A program made the position numbers and the translations under genes. The notes below the pieces were generated by a model. The model saw only the letters and a program-made list of their open reading frames with translations. It ran no database searches and was not told the DNA's origin. Shown one piece after another: positions 22,935-31,960 of a DNA stretch of 64,000 nt. Source of the DNA: Fuscovulum sp. (lineage in GTDB: Bacteria > Pseudomonadota > Alphaproteobacteria > Rhodobacterales > Rhodobacteraceae); the NCBI GenBank assembly GCA_035192965.1, contig CP136571.1, positions 1,136,501 through 1,200,500 on the forward strand. The letters are read 5' to 3'. Every line of letters begins with the position of its first letter. The first letter of the stretch is position 1.

Positions 22935-24259
22935 TGCAAATGGATCCCAGACAAAACCGCCGCCTGCGCTGCGCCATCTACACCCGCAAGTCGAGCGAGG
23001 AAGGCCTCGACATGGAATTCAACAGCCTCGACGCCCAGCGGGAGGCTTGCGAAGCCTACATCGCCAGCCAGAAGTCAGAGGGCTGGGTCGCAACGCGCGA
23101 ACGCTATGACGACGGCGGCTTCTCGGGAGGCAATCTAGACCGCCCCGGCCTTAAGCAGTTGCTGACAGACATCGACGATGGGCTGATGGACGTCGTGGTG
23201 GTTTACAAGATCGACCGCCTGTCGCGCTCGCTGATGGATTTTTCCAAGCTGGTCGAAGTCTTCGACCGCAATGGTGTGACCTTCGTCTCTGTGACGCAGT
23301 CCTTCAACACGACCACCTCGATGGGGCGGCTGACACTGAACATCCTGTTGTCATTTGCCCAGTTCGAACGGGAGGTGATCGGCGAACGCATCCGCGACAA
23401 GGTGGCAGCATCGCGCAAGCGCGGCATCTGGATGGGGGGTTATGTGCCGCTGGGCTATGATGTGCAGGATCGCAAGCTGGTCGTGAACGAGGATGAGGCC
23501 GCCAAAGTGCGGCGGATCTTCAAGCGATTCATTGATCTGGGCTCCGCCACGATGCTGGCGCGGGAACTGCGTGGCGAAGGATTCCGCAGCAAGCAGGGCA
23601 CGCTGATCGACAAGGGTTACCTTTACCGGCTGCTGAACAACCGGGTGTATCGTGGCGAGGCCCTGCACAAGGGGAAGTCCTACCCCGGAGAGCATGACGC
23701 CATCATCGACGCGGACCTCTGGGAACGTGTGCATGCCATCCTGCAAGAAAGCCCACGCAAACGGGCAAATAATAGCCGTGCGCAGACTCCTGCGCTTTTG
23801 AAGGGGCTGATCTTCAGCGAAAACGGCACGGCAATGACGCCCACCAGCACGAAGAAGGGGGCCAAGCTCTACCGGTACTACGTGTCCATGGACGTGATCC
23901 GGAACCGCGAGACCGGCGAGGAAACAGCGCCGATGCGGCTGGCCGCCGGCATGGTCGAGGACGCCGTCGTGACCGAAGTTCGGCGTATCCTGCAAACACC
24001 GGAGGTCGTCACACAGGTGCTGGCTGCCCTGAAACGCGACGGTGGTGGGGCATCTGAGGCGGATGCCATCGCGGCCCTGCACCAGTTCAACGCGCTCTGG
24101 TCGCAACTCTTCCCCGCCGAACAGGCCCGCATCATCCAATTGCTGGTGCGGCGCGTCACGGTCACCGCCGCAGGTCTCGAGGTGGACATCCGGCGCGAAG
24201 GCGTCGCGGGCGTTGTCCGCGAGATGGTCGCACCCCGCCGGATGGAGGCCGCTGAATGA
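22931..24259 (+). CDS. Large serine recombinase (phage integrase)
   Basis: 442 residues. The resolvase domain has the catalytic Ser in YTRKSSEEG, then SLDAQREACEAYI, the IDRLSRS helix region and FAQFEREVIGERIRDKV (long E helix). A recombinase domain follows (GYDVQDRKLVVNEDEAAKVRRIFKRF ... LYRLLNNRVYRGEALHKGK). The zinc-ribbon region (LKGLIFSENGTAMTPTSTKKG) lacks the usual Cys pairs, as in many alphaproteobacterial members, and LYRYYVS is kept. It catalyses attP x attB integration. The start overlaps the DUF2924 stop; its own end overlaps the next gene by 4 bases. Confidence 0.92.
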   Translation: MMQMDPRQNRRLRCAIYTRKSSEEGLDMEFNSLDAQREACEAYIASQKSEGWVATRERYDDGGFSGGNLDRPGLKQLLTDIDDGLMDVVVVYKIDRLSRSLMDFSKLVEVFDRNGVTFVSVTQSFNTTTSMGRLTLNILLSFAQFEREVIGERIRDKVAASRKRGIWMGGYVPLGYDVQDRKLVVNEDEAAKVRRIFKRFIDLGSATMLARELRGEGFRSKQGTLIDKGYLYRLLNNRVYRGEALHKGKSYPGEHDAIIDADLWERVHAILQESPRKRANNSRAQTPALLKGLIFSENGTAMTPTSTKKGAKLYRYYVSMDVIRNRETGEETAPMRLAAGMVEDAVVTEVRRILQTPEVVTQVLAALKRDGGGASEADAIAALHQFNALWSQLFPAEQARIIQLLVRRVTVTAAGLEVDIRREGVAGVVREMVAPRRMEAAE

Positions 24260-24639
24260 CCAAGCCAGACGACACAATCCGGGTGCTGATCCCGCTGAAG
24301 GTGCGCAAGAAGAATGGAAGGCCGAAGATCATGCCGCCCGCCGACTATCGACCGAGCGAGGATCAGGCGCAGGATCCGCACATCCTGCGGGCAATCGGCC
24401 GCGCATGGGGCTGGCGGCGGCGAATGGATGCCGGTGAGTTCGCCACCATTCAGGAACTGGCCGAGGCCGTGGGACTGGCGGAGCGCCATGTCAGCAGGCA
24501 GCTGCGATTGGCCTATCTGGCGCCGGAGGTGCTGAAGCGGCTGACCTGCGGGCGCGAGACCTCAGCGGTCAGCCTGTACGATCTATGCTTTCTGGCCGGG
24601 GAGGCTTGGGAGGAACAAACCAAGCGGATGTTTGACTGA
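24256..24639 (+). CDS. HTH protein linked to the serine recombinase
   Basis: 127 residues. A basic N-terminus (LIPLKVRKKNGRPKIMPP) precedes AIGRAWGWRRRMDAGEFATIQELAEAVGLAERHVSRQLRLAYLAPEVLKRL, a KorB/ParB-like helix-turn-helix. This protein follows the recombinase in the same way in many alphaproteobacterial islands, overlapping by ATGA. It is likely an accessory or regulatory factor for recombination. It marks the probable right end of the prophage's own genes. Confidence 0.8.
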   Translation: MTKPDDTIRVLIPLKVRKKNGRPKIMPPADYRPSEDQAQDPHILRAIGRAWGWRRRMDAGEFATIQELAEAVGLAERHVSRQLRLAYLAPEVLKRLTCGRETSAVSLYDLCFLAGEAWEEQTKRMFD

Positions 24640-24689
24640 GGTTCTGTCGAATGCTTTGGGAGGCTTTGAACTGCACTACCAGGCAGAGA

Positions 24690-25148
24690 TCAAATACAAT
24701 CGTCTTTTGATGTTGAACGTTTCGCTTCCCGTTCTGCGAATTTCGCCTTCGCGATTGCCGCATCTCCCAATCTGGCCTTCAGGTCATAAAACCTCTTAGC
24801 GAGGTCCGCAGCCTCTGCAGCCACGTCGTCATCATATTCTGAAGCCGCCATTTCCTCCACACGCCTTTGAATGCGGGCTAGCGCCCTCGCTGTTGGCTTA
24901 TGCCTATCTTCAACGTATTGCAGCAAACCAACCACGTCGTTGGCTCGCCGCCGAAACTTCTTGAATGTTGGATGAGCCATACGCGGCTTAATCGGCGGCT
25001 TTGTTTTAGGCAGATCAACTTTGGCCCCACCATCTCGAGGGAAGGCTGCGCTCGCGGGCTCTTCCACGTGTTTTGGCCGTTCGGGGCCTCCAACACTGCC
25101 TAGTTGAACTACCGTCGACCCTCCAAGGTAAGCACCCTTTCGCGACAT
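24690..25148 (-). CDS. Hypothetical passenger protein
   Basis: 152 residues from the ATG at 25148, preceded by an AAGGAAG site. The N-terminal third is disordered and Pro/Gly-rich. The C-terminal two thirds are helical and charged (FRRRANDVVGLLQYVEDRH, RALARIQRRVEEMAASEYDDDVAAEAADLAKRFYDLKARLG). Lower GC than the chromosome. No domain recognised. It lies between the integrase module and a DUF3883 gene. Confidence 0.6.
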   Translation of the reverse strand: MSRKGAYLGGSTVVQLGSVGGPERPKHVEEPASAAFPRDGGAKVDLPKTKPPIKPRMAHPTFKKFRRRANDVVGLLQYVEDRHKPTARALARIQRRVEEMAASEYDDDVAAEAADLAKRFYDLKARLGDAAIAKAKFAEREAKRSTSKDDCI

Positions 25149-25334
25149 AGTCTTCCTTATCCACTCAGTAGGTTGCGGCACCCCAGCAAAGGTGGGCGCA
25201 CAAAGTTCGTCCAGACCTCTGGCATGTGGGCTTCACAGGAAGTGTATGAAACGACACCGAAGTTGCTAGCCCTTTTCGCTTGGGGCGATGCTACAGATTA
25301 TACGATGGGGAAGACGGTCAAGGCAGGTCTTGTC

Positions 25335-26171
25335 CTAATGAAAACTCGCCTGAAAGGACGTCGCGGTCAGCGAGACATGCGCGTCCAGTGGTGGGTGCAG
25401 TTCGAAAGCCTTCGGCTCACGCCCAAAGTTCCAGAGCCGGAAAAGGCGCCATTCCGTGTGCCGCTCCTCGGCCACAGCCAGTTCGTTGCGGCTGATGTGG
25501 AAAGGTGTGCGCTCCCAACCGTTCGTCGTTTTCACCTCGATCAGGCGCGCGCGACCGTCCGGTGCAAAACTGGCGATGTCATAGCCCGCGCCGTCTCCGT
25601 CCTCTTCTGACACCCAGCGGACCTTGCTGGCTAGGTCATCTCGGCCTGCGGATCGCAGAACGGTAAGCTCATGCACCAAGACCCGCTCCTCGCCCGCGCG
25701 ACCGAGGGCTCGGTTACGCTCGTCGCGGCCCGCCACGTCGAATTTACGGGCGATGTGCAACATCTGCTCCAATTCCTGCGGCGGCGGCTGGTTCGAAAGC
25801 GTGGGCGGCGGTCCGACAAAGATCTGCCCCGCCTCCCGCGCGTCAGTGGTGCGTTGCAGACCTAGCCGGCGACCAAGCCAAGCCGGGTTCAGGGCCAGCC
25901 AGCGCGCCACGGCATCCACCAACGTCATCTGGAAGTTGAACGCGGGCTTGTAACCGGGGATCCAGTCCTCGCCGAGACCCTTCAGAACCGCGCTGATATT
26001 CTGGTGCTTGAACTCAATGGAGCCCTCGGAGCGGTCGTTCAGCTGCGGCAGCAGCGCGCGACGGTGCTCAGCCTTGTTGTAAGGACGCCCTGCGATGTCG
26101 TCGGCCAGCATCGCGAAGTAATCCGCGACGATCAGATCGTTTTCTTTATCCGTCCAAGCTCCGTTCGACAT
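25335..26171 (-). CDS. DUF3883 domain protein, nuclease-like
   Basis: 278 residues. The N-terminal part (WTDKENDLIVADYFAMLADDIAGRPYNKAEHRRALLPQL) matches a domain frequently fused to DUF3883. The C-terminal DUF3883 (PF13020) contains GYDIASFAPDGRARLIEVKTTNGWE, an Asp...E-V-K arrangement like that of PD-(D/E)XK nucleases. DUF3883 proteins occur in restriction and defence loci. No methyltransferase is adjacent, so the target or partner is unclear. It is passenger cargo between the integrase and the tRNA gene. Confidence 0.8.
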   Translation of the reverse strand: MSNGAWTDKENDLIVADYFAMLADDIAGRPYNKAEHRRALLPQLNDRSEGSIEFKHQNISAVLKGLGEDWIPGYKPAFNFQMTLVDAVARWLALNPAWLGRRLGLQRTTDAREAGQIFVGPPPTLSNQPPPQELEQMLHIARKFDVAGRDERNRALGRAGEERVLVHELTVLRSAGRDDLASKVRWVSEEDGDGAGYDIASFAPDGRARLIEVKTTNGWERTPFHISRNELAVAEERHTEWRLFRLWNFGREPKAFELHPPLDAHVSLTATSFQASFH

Positions 26172-26465
26172 GGCGCCAGGCTAGGTGCCTCGACACAGTT
26201 TGTCACCAAGAGCTTCGCGCAGCTATACGAGGTTTTGCGCTGTGAAACGCCGCCTTCGGGTATCTCTGTTCGCATCGAGAGCAGACGAACCCGCTTCAAC
26301 TGCCGCGCAGTTCGATTTCGCCAACATACTGAAATCTCGTGATCTTTTGAATCCGTCTCGATCTTGGTGAAGGGCGGATGGAAAGAGACGCGGGGCGTTC
26401 AGAGACCGATTTCAGCGGAAATGCCAATCTCCGGAAGTCGGATGGCATCTCTAAACCCCTTTGAA

Positions 26466-26495
26466 ACAAAAAGAAAAAAGGCCCCACAAGGGACC
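26466..26495 (-). terminator. Intrinsic terminator of the tRNA-Ser gene
   Basis: Read leftward, GGTCCC-TTGT-GGGGCC forms a 6-base stem (one G-U) with a 4-base loop, followed by a TTTTTTCTTTTT tract. It lies 26 bases beyond the encoded CCA of the tRNA. The remaining spacer 26172-26465 holds no gene that I can support. Confidence 0.8.
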
Positions 26496-26520
26496 TCATC
26501 TCGGGTTTGCAATGTGCAAG

Positions 26521-26610
26521 TGGCGGAGCCGAAGGGATTCGAACCCTCGAGACGGTTCCCCGCCTGCACCCTTAGCAGGGGTGTGCCTTCGACCACTCGG
26601 CCACAGCTCC
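26521..26610 (-). tRNA. tRNA-Ser(GCU)
   Basis: Acceptor arms GGAGCTG and CGGCTCC pair (one G-U). GGTTCGAATCC is the T loop region, the long variable arm GCGGGGAACCGTC is typical of serine tRNA, and the anticodon loop CTGCTAA gives GCU (reads AGC/AGU). The 3' CCA is encoded at 26521-26523. The 3' end faces the island, the usual orientation of a tRNA-associated integration site, though serine recombinases seldom use tRNA genes. Confidence 0.95.
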
Positions 26611-26687
26611 GCCGATCCGTTTAGCGATGGTCGTTGGTGGGGGCAAGGGGGAAAGCGGTGGGGATTGGTGGAGTGTCCTAACTCGGG

Positions 26688-27785
26688 TCAGCCGCTGAAC
26701 AGGAAGTGCAGGACGTCGCCATCCTTGACCTCATAGGTCTTGCCCTCGATGCGGAACTTGCCGGCTTCCTTGGCGCCGGACTCGCCGTTTCCGGCGATAT
26801 AGTCGTCATAGGCGATGGTTTCGGCGCGGATGAAACCCTTTTCGAAATCGCCATGGATCACGCCTGCGGCCTGCGGGGCGAGGGTGCCTTTCAGAATCGT
26901 CCAGGCGCGGGCCTCTTTCGGGCCGACGGTGAAATAGGTTTGCAGGTCCAAGAGTTCGTAGCCCGCGCGGATCAGGCGATCCAAGCCCGCCTCGTGCAGG
27001 CCCATTTCTTCGAGGAACATCGCGGCTTCATCTTCGGGGAGCTGGGCCAGTTCCTCTTCGATGCGGGCCGAGATGACCACCGTGCCGGCCCCCTGCGCCT
27101 TGGCCATTGCTGCTACTCGGTCGGACTGGCTGTTACCCGTGGCGGCCTTGGCTTCTTCGACGTTACAGACATAAAGAACTGGCTTGGCGGTCAGCAGTTG
27201 CAGCAAGCGCCAGGCGCGCTGGTCGTCTGCGGCGATCTGAAGGGTGCGGGCAGGTTTGCCATCTTCCAGCGCCTTTTGCGCAAGCGCAAGCAGGCGGTCC
27301 TGATCGGCGCTGTCCTTGTCGCCGCCCTTGATCTTGCGCGCAAGGTTGGCGCGACGGCGTTCGACGGATTCGAGATCGGCCAGCATCAGCTCGGTCTCGA
27401 TCGTTTCGGCATCGGCCACCGGGTCGATCCGGCCTTCGACATGGGTGATGTCGCCATCTTCAAAGCAGCGCAGGACATGGGCGATGGCATCGCATTCGCG
27501 GATATTGGCAAGGAACTGGTTACCCAGACCTTCGCCCTTTGATGCGCCGCGCACGAGGCCTGCGATATCGACAAAGGTCATGCGGGTGGGGATGATTTGT
27601 TTCGATCCGGCGATGGCGGCCAGTTTTTCAAGCCGCGTGTCGGGGACCGCAACCTCGCCCACGTTCGGTTCGATGGTGCAGAAGGGGAAGTTGGCGGCCT
27701 GCGCGGCGGCAGTGCGCGTGAGCGCGTTGAACAGGGTCGACTTGCCGACATTCGGCAGACCCACGATCCCCATCTTGAAACCCAT
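26688..27785 (-). CDS. ychF: Redox-responsive ribosome-binding ATPase/GTPase YchF (OLA1 family)
   Basis: 365 residues. It has P-loop GLPNVGKSTLFN, switch DIAGLVRGASKGEGLGNQFL and NVEE in place of the classical NKxD, explaining the ATP preference of the family. A coiled-coil insert (~130-210) follows and a C-terminal TGS-type domain ends in KDGDVLHFLFSG. It binds ribosomes and negatively affects the oxidative stress response in E. coli. It stands alone, leftward, after the tRNA. Length is normal for the family. Confidence 0.96.
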   Translation of the reverse strand: MGFKMGIVGLPNVGKSTLFNALTRTAAAQAANFPFCTIEPNVGEVAVPDTRLEKLAAIAGSKQIIPTRMTFVDIAGLVRGASKGEGLGNQFLANIRECDAIAHVLRCFEDGDITHVEGRIDPVADAETIETELMLADLESVERRRANLARKIKGGDKDSADQDRLLALAQKALEDGKPARTLQIAADDQRAWRLLQLLTAKPVLYVCNVEEAKAATGNSQSDRVAAMAKAQGAGTVVISARIEEELAQLPEDEAAMFLEEMGLHEAGLDRLIRAGYELLDLQTYFTVGPKEARAWTILKGTLAPQAAGVIHGDFEKGFIRAETIAYDDYIAGNGESGAKEAGKFRIEGKTYEVKDGDVLHFLFSG

Positions 27786-27972
27786 GGTTCAAACCCTTTC
27801 CTGACTGTCGCAGGGCTTCTAGGGCGCGCGGCGCGGCTTCGCAAGCGAGCGGGGCGTTCCGCCGGGAAAAAGTGCGATACAGGCGGTGTATGCCAGTGCT
27901 GTGGGGCCATTGATCTTTGCCCCCCTGTCCGGCAAAACGCGGGGCGGAGCATTTCGGGGACAGGGCCAGCCA

Positions 27973-28764
27973 ATGACCAGAATCGACGACACGTTCGCGC
28001 GGTTGAAGCGTGAGGGCAAAAAGGCCTTTGTCAGCTACATCATGGGCGGCGATCCCGATGCCGCCACGTCCATGGCCGTGATGCAGGGGCTGCCCGCGGC
28101 GGGGGTGGACATCATCGAATTGGGGATGCCCTTCACTGATCCGATGGCGGATGGCCCAACGATCCAATTGGCCGGGCAGCGGGCGCTGGAGGCGGGCATG
28201 ACGATGGATGCCGTGCTGGACATGGTACGGACCTTCCGCAAGGGCGATGCGGTGACGCCCATCGTTCTAATGGGGTATTACAACCCGATCTATTCCCGCG
28301 GGGTGGACCAGTTCCTGACCGAGGCCGTGGCTGCCGGGATTGACGGGTTGATCGTGGTCGACCTGCCGCCGGAAGAGGATGATGAATTGTGCATCCCGGC
28401 GCAAAAGGCAGGGATCAACTTCATCCGCCTGGCCACGCCGACAACCGATGCCAAGCGGTTGCCCAAGGTCCTGCAGAACACGTCGGGCTTTGTCTATTAT
28501 GTGTCGATCACCGGGATCACCGGGGCGGCGGCTGCGCAGGCAGTTGATGTGGCACCCGAGGTGGCGCGGATCAAGGCGGCGACCGATCTGCCGATAATTG
28601 TGGGGTTCGGCATCACCACGCCGGATACCGCCCGGGCGATTGCGGGCGTGGCGGATGGCTGCGTCGTGGGGTCGGCCATCGTGAAGGATATCGGCGCAGG
28701 CAAGCCTGTGGCCGAGGTTCTGGCCAATGTTGCCGCGCTTGCGGCGGGGGCGCATTCCGCCTGA
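27973..28764 (+). CDS. trpA: Tryptophan synthase alpha chain
   Basis: 263 residues from the ATG at 27973. It cleaves indole-3-glycerol phosphate to indole and glyceraldehyde 3-phosphate for the beta subunit. Visible family marks: [26 protein letters not shown] with the catalytic Glu and Asp, [22 protein letters not shown], and the phosphate-binding [11 protein letters not shown] and [12 protein letters not shown] at the C-terminus. trpB is not adjacent; a lone trpA divergent from ychF is a frequent arrangement in Rhodobacterales. Confidence 0.97.
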   Translation: MTRIDDTFARLKREGKKAFVSYIMGGDPDAATSMAVMQGLPAAGVDIIELGMPFTDPMADGPTIQLAGQRALEAGMTMDAVLDMVRTFRKGDAVTPIVLMGYYNPIYSRGVDQFLTEAVAAGIDGLIVVDLPPEEDDELCIPAQKAGINFIRLATPTTDAKRLPKVLQNTSGFVYYVSITGITGAAAAQAVDVAPEVARIKAATDLPIIVGFGITTPDTARAIAGVADGCVVGSAIVKDIGAGKPVAEVLANVAALAAGAHSA

Positions 28765-28772
28765 GGGCGGTG

Positions 28773-29231
28773 TCAGGCGGCGTCGGGAAATCGCCGCAGG
28801 TCTGACAGGCGGGTAGCGATGGAATGCAGGTCGGTCGTCAGCGCCTCAAGCGAAGTGCCGCGGGTCAAGGCGGCAATGGCGGCAAGGTCCGCCTCTACGG
28901 CGGCGCGGCCTGACAGTGCCAGACTGCGGCCTTTGGGGGTGAGCCAAAGGCATTTCGACCGGCCATCGCGCGGGTTGGGTTCCAGCCGAACAAGGGCACG
29001 CTTTTCCAGCACCGTGACCGTGTGCGACATGGTGGTCTTGGGCCAGCCGAAGCTTTCGGCGATGCTGGCAGGGGTCTGCCCTTCGCTTTGCCAGGCCAGC
29101 CGTTCCAGCACCGTGAACTGTGGGGCGTTCAATCCCTTGGGCAGCCGCGCCTCAATCAGCCGCTGCGCGGCGTGATGCGCAGCAGACAGCGCGGCAAACA
29201 GGGACAATGTGGGAAGCAGCGGATCGGACAT
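28773..29231 (-). CDS. MarR family transcriptional regulator
   Basis: 152 residues from the ATG at 29231. Winged HTH: FTVLERLAWQSEGQTPASIAESFGWPKTTMSHTVTVLEKRALVRLEPNPRDGRSKCLWLT, with the wing RDGRSK. The N-terminal helix LPTLSLFAALSAAHHAAQRL supports dimerisation. It is divergent from the lactate dehydrogenase gene and a palindrome of MarR type lies just before that gene (29338-29360), so local regulation is likely. The effector is unknown. A Met at 29279 is an alternative start. Confidence 0.9.
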   Translation of the reverse strand: MSDPLLPTLSLFAALSAAHHAAQRLIEARLPKGLNAPQFTVLERLAWQSEGQTPASIAESFGWPKTTMSHTVTVLEKRALVRLEPNPRDGRSKCLWLTPKGRSLALSGRAAVEADLAAIAALTRGTSLEALTTDLHSIATRLSDLRRFPDAA

Positions 29232-29337
29232 GCGGAGACGGGCCTTTGCGACGTGGCGGCAAAGGGTTGCAAGTTCCATGCCGGACTGGCCGCGCAGTTC
29301 AGGCGGGCGGTTGTGCACCTTGCCGCGAAGCGGTGGA

Positions 29338-29360
29338 ATTGGTAAGCAAAGGTAACCAAT
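29338..29360. promoter_or_regulatory. Putative MarR operator before the lactate dehydrogenase gene
   Basis: ATTGGT (29338-29343) and ACCAAT (29355-29360) form an inverted repeat with an 11-base spacer that is itself partly symmetric. It ends 19 bases before the start of lldD. MarR operators typically have this size and symmetry. Confidence 0.5.
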
Positions 29361-29379
29361 CCAAACAGGACGTGCCGCC

Positions 29380-30543
29380 ATGCCCGTGATCACCTGCATC
29401 GACGACCTGAAACGCCTGCACAAGCGGCGCACGCCGAAAATGTTCTTCGACTATTGCGAAAGTGGCAGCTACACCGAGCAGACATTCCGCGAGAACACGA
29501 CGGATTTCCAGAAGCTGCGCCTACGCCAGAAGGTGGCGGTCGATATGCTGGGGCGGCGCACTGACAGCACGATGATCGGAACCAAGGTTTCCATGCCGGT
29601 GGCTCTGGCCCCGGTCGGAATGACCGGGATGCAACGCGCGGATGGAGAGATCAAGGCAGCACGGGCGGCGGAAAAGGCAGGGGTGCCCTTCACGCTGTCG
29701 ACCATGTCGATCTGTTCGATCGAGGATATTGCCGAACACACCAAGGCGCCGTTCTGGTTTCAGCTTTATGTGATGAAGGACGAGGAATTCGTCGATAGTG
29801 CCATCGAGCGGGCGCGAAAGGCGGGCTGTTCGGCGCTGGTGCTGACGCTGGATTTGCAGATTTTGGGGCAGCGGCACAAGGATCTGAAGAACGGGTTGTC
29901 AGCCCCGCCGCGCCTGACGCTGCGCAACATTCTGGACATGACGATCCGGCCGCAATGGTCGCTTGAGATGCTGGGGACCAAGCGGCGAACGTTCCGCAAC
30001 ATTGTGGGCCATGCGAAAGGCGTGGGAGATCTGTCCAGCCTGATGAGCTGGACGAATGAGCAGTTCGACCCGCAGCTTGACTGGGCCAAGATTGCCCGCA
30101 TCCGCGACAAATGGGGTGGCAAGCTGATCCTGAAGGGAATTCTGGATGAGGAAGACGCGCTGCGCGCGGCGGACTTTGGGGCGGATGCGATCATCGTATC
30201 CAACCATGGCGGGCGGCAGCTGGACGGGGCGCTTTCGGCGATCCGGATGCTGCCGCGCATCGTGCGGGCGGTAGGCGACCGGACGGAAGTGTTCATGGAC
30301 AGCGGTATCCGGTCCGGTCAGGACGTGCTGAAGGCCTTAGCGCTGGGCGCGAAGGGGACGTTCATCGGACGGGCTTATATCCACGGGCTGGGGGCCATGG
30401 GCGAGGCTGGGGTGACGGCGGCGCTGGAGGTGATCCGCAAGGAGCTGGATATCACCATGGCGCTGTGTGGAGAAAAGGATGTGGGCAAGCTGGGGCGGCA
30501 TAACTTGCTGATCCCGAAGGATTTCGAGGGAGATTTTCTGTAG
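29380..30543 (+). CDS. lldD: FMN-dependent L-lactate dehydrogenase
   Basis: 387 residues. It oxidises L-lactate to pyruvate, passing electrons to the quinone pool. Family marks: FDYCESGSYTEQTFREN, PVALAPVGMTGMQ, FWFQLYVMKD, LTLDLQILGQRHKDLKNG, KLILKGILDEEDA, the catalytic His and Arg in SNHGGRQLDG, and FMDSGIRSGQDVLKALALGAK binding FMN phosphate. Other alpha-hydroxy acid oxidases are the main alternative. Its promoter region is shared with the divergent MarR gene. Confidence 0.9.
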   Translation: MPVITCIDDLKRLHKRRTPKMFFDYCESGSYTEQTFRENTTDFQKLRLRQKVAVDMLGRRTDSTMIGTKVSMPVALAPVGMTGMQRADGEIKAARAAEKAGVPFTLSTMSICSIEDIAEHTKAPFWFQLYVMKDEEFVDSAIERARKAGCSALVLTLDLQILGQRHKDLKNGLSAPPRLTLRNILDMTIRPQWSLEMLGTKRRTFRNIVGHAKGVGDLSSLMSWTNEQFDPQLDWAKIARIRDKWGGKLILKGILDEEDALRAADFGADAIIVSNHGGRQLDGALSAIRMLPRIVRAVGDRTEVFMDSGIRSGQDVLKALALGAKGTFIGRAYIHGLGAMGEAGVTAALEVIRKELDITMALCGEKDVGKLGRHNLLIPKDFEGDFL

Positions 30544-30564
30544 CCATTTCTTGGGCGGAGCGCG

Positions 30565-30600
30565 CCGGGGGCTTTGCCCCCGGACCCCCAGGATATTTTT
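30565..30600 (+). repeat. Dispersed GC hairpin element, copy 1 (terminator-like)
   Basis: CCGGGGGC-TTT-GCCCCCGG (30565-30583) is followed by ACCCCCAGGATATTTTT. The same layout, with matching tail, occurs inverted at 40063-40099. Located between convergent lldD and MFS genes, it probably acts as a terminator. Similar elements are dispersed in Rhodobacteraceae intergenic regions. Confidence 0.75.
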
Positions 30601-30620
30601 GCAGAGAAGAATTGGCTGGC

Positions 30621-31778
30621 TCAGGCAGCCTGAAGCCGGTTTTGCCGCGCCATCAACGGGGCGAGGATCAGCACCGCAAGCAGCATGACCGAGGCGAAGA
30701 CGAAGGCGAAGCGCAGGCCGAAGGCGCCTGCGATGAAGCCGAGCGACGGCGGGCCGAAGAAATAGCCGAAATAGCCAAACAGTGTTGCCCGGGCCACGGC
30801 ACGCGCGCGGGCCTGAGGATCGGCGAGGCGACCTACCAGCGAAAACGCGGTGGGCGCGATCACGGATGAGCCGATGCCCATGACGATGAACCCCGCATAG
30901 GCCATCATCGGCGTTGTGGCGAGCGCCGCGCCAAGTGCGCCGAAGGCCGACAACACCGCACCCCCCATCAGCAGGCGAAAGGGATTGACGCGGGTGACGA
31001 TGCCCTGCCCGGCGAGGCGGGCAAAACCCATGGTCAGCGCAAGGGCGGCAGGGCCCATCGCCCCCTCTTCCGGGCTGCCGCCCAGGGTCTTTTCGATATG
31101 CAGGGCGGACCAGTTTTCGGCGGCGTTCTCGGTCAGGAAGGCGATCAGGACGATGCCGCCACCAATCACCGGGATCAGGCCAAGATGGCCTGCCGTGCCA
31201 TCCTTTGGCTTGCGCAAACCATGGATGGTACCGTCCCGCTCCCACGTCATCAGGGCAAGGATGCCTGCGGTCAGAGCCATGGTCCCCATGACCCAGCCGG
31301 GCGGCCAGCCTTCACCGCGCATCAATCCGGTGCCAATGGCCCCGCCCGCATAGCCAAAGCTGTAAGCGGCGTGGCAGAGGTTCATGAGATGCAGGCCTCG
31401 GTCATTCTCGAGCGCGGCGACACGGGCATTCATCAGCACATCCGTCAGACCCGTGGCCCCGCCGCAGGCCATCATTGCCAGTGGAAAGAGCCAGACCTGC
31501 GCCGCCTGTCCCGGCAGGGCAAAGGCCGCCGCCATCAGCAGAGTGGCGACGGGTAGCGCGATCCGGCCGAGGGACGCGCCGATCAGGGGCGCAAGCAGCA
31601 TGGCAGTCACCGCCGCCAACGGTGTGGGAAGGATCAAGAGGCCAAGCTCGGATTCCGTCGCATCCAACTGTACCTTCAGGTCCGGCAGGACGGCGGCGAA
31701 TGTACCCCATAGAACACCCATGGCAGCAAAGGCGGCGACGGGTGCGCGGGCCGCGACAAGGGTGGTGGAAATGGACAT
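30621..31778 (-). CDS. MFS transporter (YbjJ/FucP-like)
   Basis: 385 residues with about 12 hydrophobic helices, starting [25 protein letters not shown] after a GGAGAT site. The second helix pair contains [27 protein letters not shown]; conserved [16 protein letters not shown] follows TM4. [23 protein letters not shown] precedes the last helix. The pattern is that of small MFS exporters or sugar porters of the YbjJ type. The substrate cannot be deduced. Extra upstream in-frame sequence to 31883 is not membrane-like. Confidence 0.85.
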   Translation of the reverse strand: MSISTTLVAARAPVAAFAAMGVLWGTFAAVLPDLKVQLDATESELGLLILPTPLAAVTAMLLAPLIGASLGRIALPVATLLMAAAFALPGQAAQVWLFPLAMMACGGATGLTDVLMNARVAALENDRGLHLMNLCHAAYSFGYAGGAIGTGLMRGEGWPPGWVMGTMALTAGILALMTWERDGTIHGLRKPKDGTAGHLGLIPVIGGGIVLIAFLTENAAENWSALHIEKTLGGSPEEGAMGPAALALTMGFARLAGQGIVTRVNPFRLLMGGAVLSAFGALGAALATTPMMAYAGFIVMGIGSSVIAPTAFSLVGRLADPQARARAVARATLFGYFGYFFGPPSLGFIAGAFGLRFAFVFASVMLLAVLILAPLMARQNRLQAA

Positions 31779-31960
31779 GTGGAAATCTCCTGCCTGACGG
31801 AGGTAGCCCGCGCCTGTTTTTGCGGCAAGCCCGCCCGCGACAAGCGGGGCATCGGTGGCGACCGGATTCATGCTTCCCTTCATGGCGAATCGCGGCTATA
31901 GCCCCCCGGTCGCGTCGCACACCCTTGGAGGGCGGCGGATTCATTCTATGGAGAGAACCA

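Larger units (their letters stand above)
1..24639. mobile_element. Right arm of an integrated tailed prophage (left end outside window)
   Basis: Portal, gpW-like and terminase genes at the left edge, a phage replication/recombination operon in the middle, and a serine recombinase at 22931-24259 form one contiguous phage-type block. Capsid, tail and lysis genes are not in view and presumably lie left of base 1. The right limit is set after the small gene that overlaps the recombinase, but passenger genes up to the tRNA-Ser at 26521 may belong to the same or an older island. The attachment cores could not be located by eye. Confidence 0.85.

Noticed and set aside
26521..26610. tRNA-Ser 3' end as the attachment core of the serine recombinase
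   Set aside because: Large serine recombinases typically use other sites and I saw no repeat of the tRNA 3' end inside the window; kept only as a possibility for an older island.
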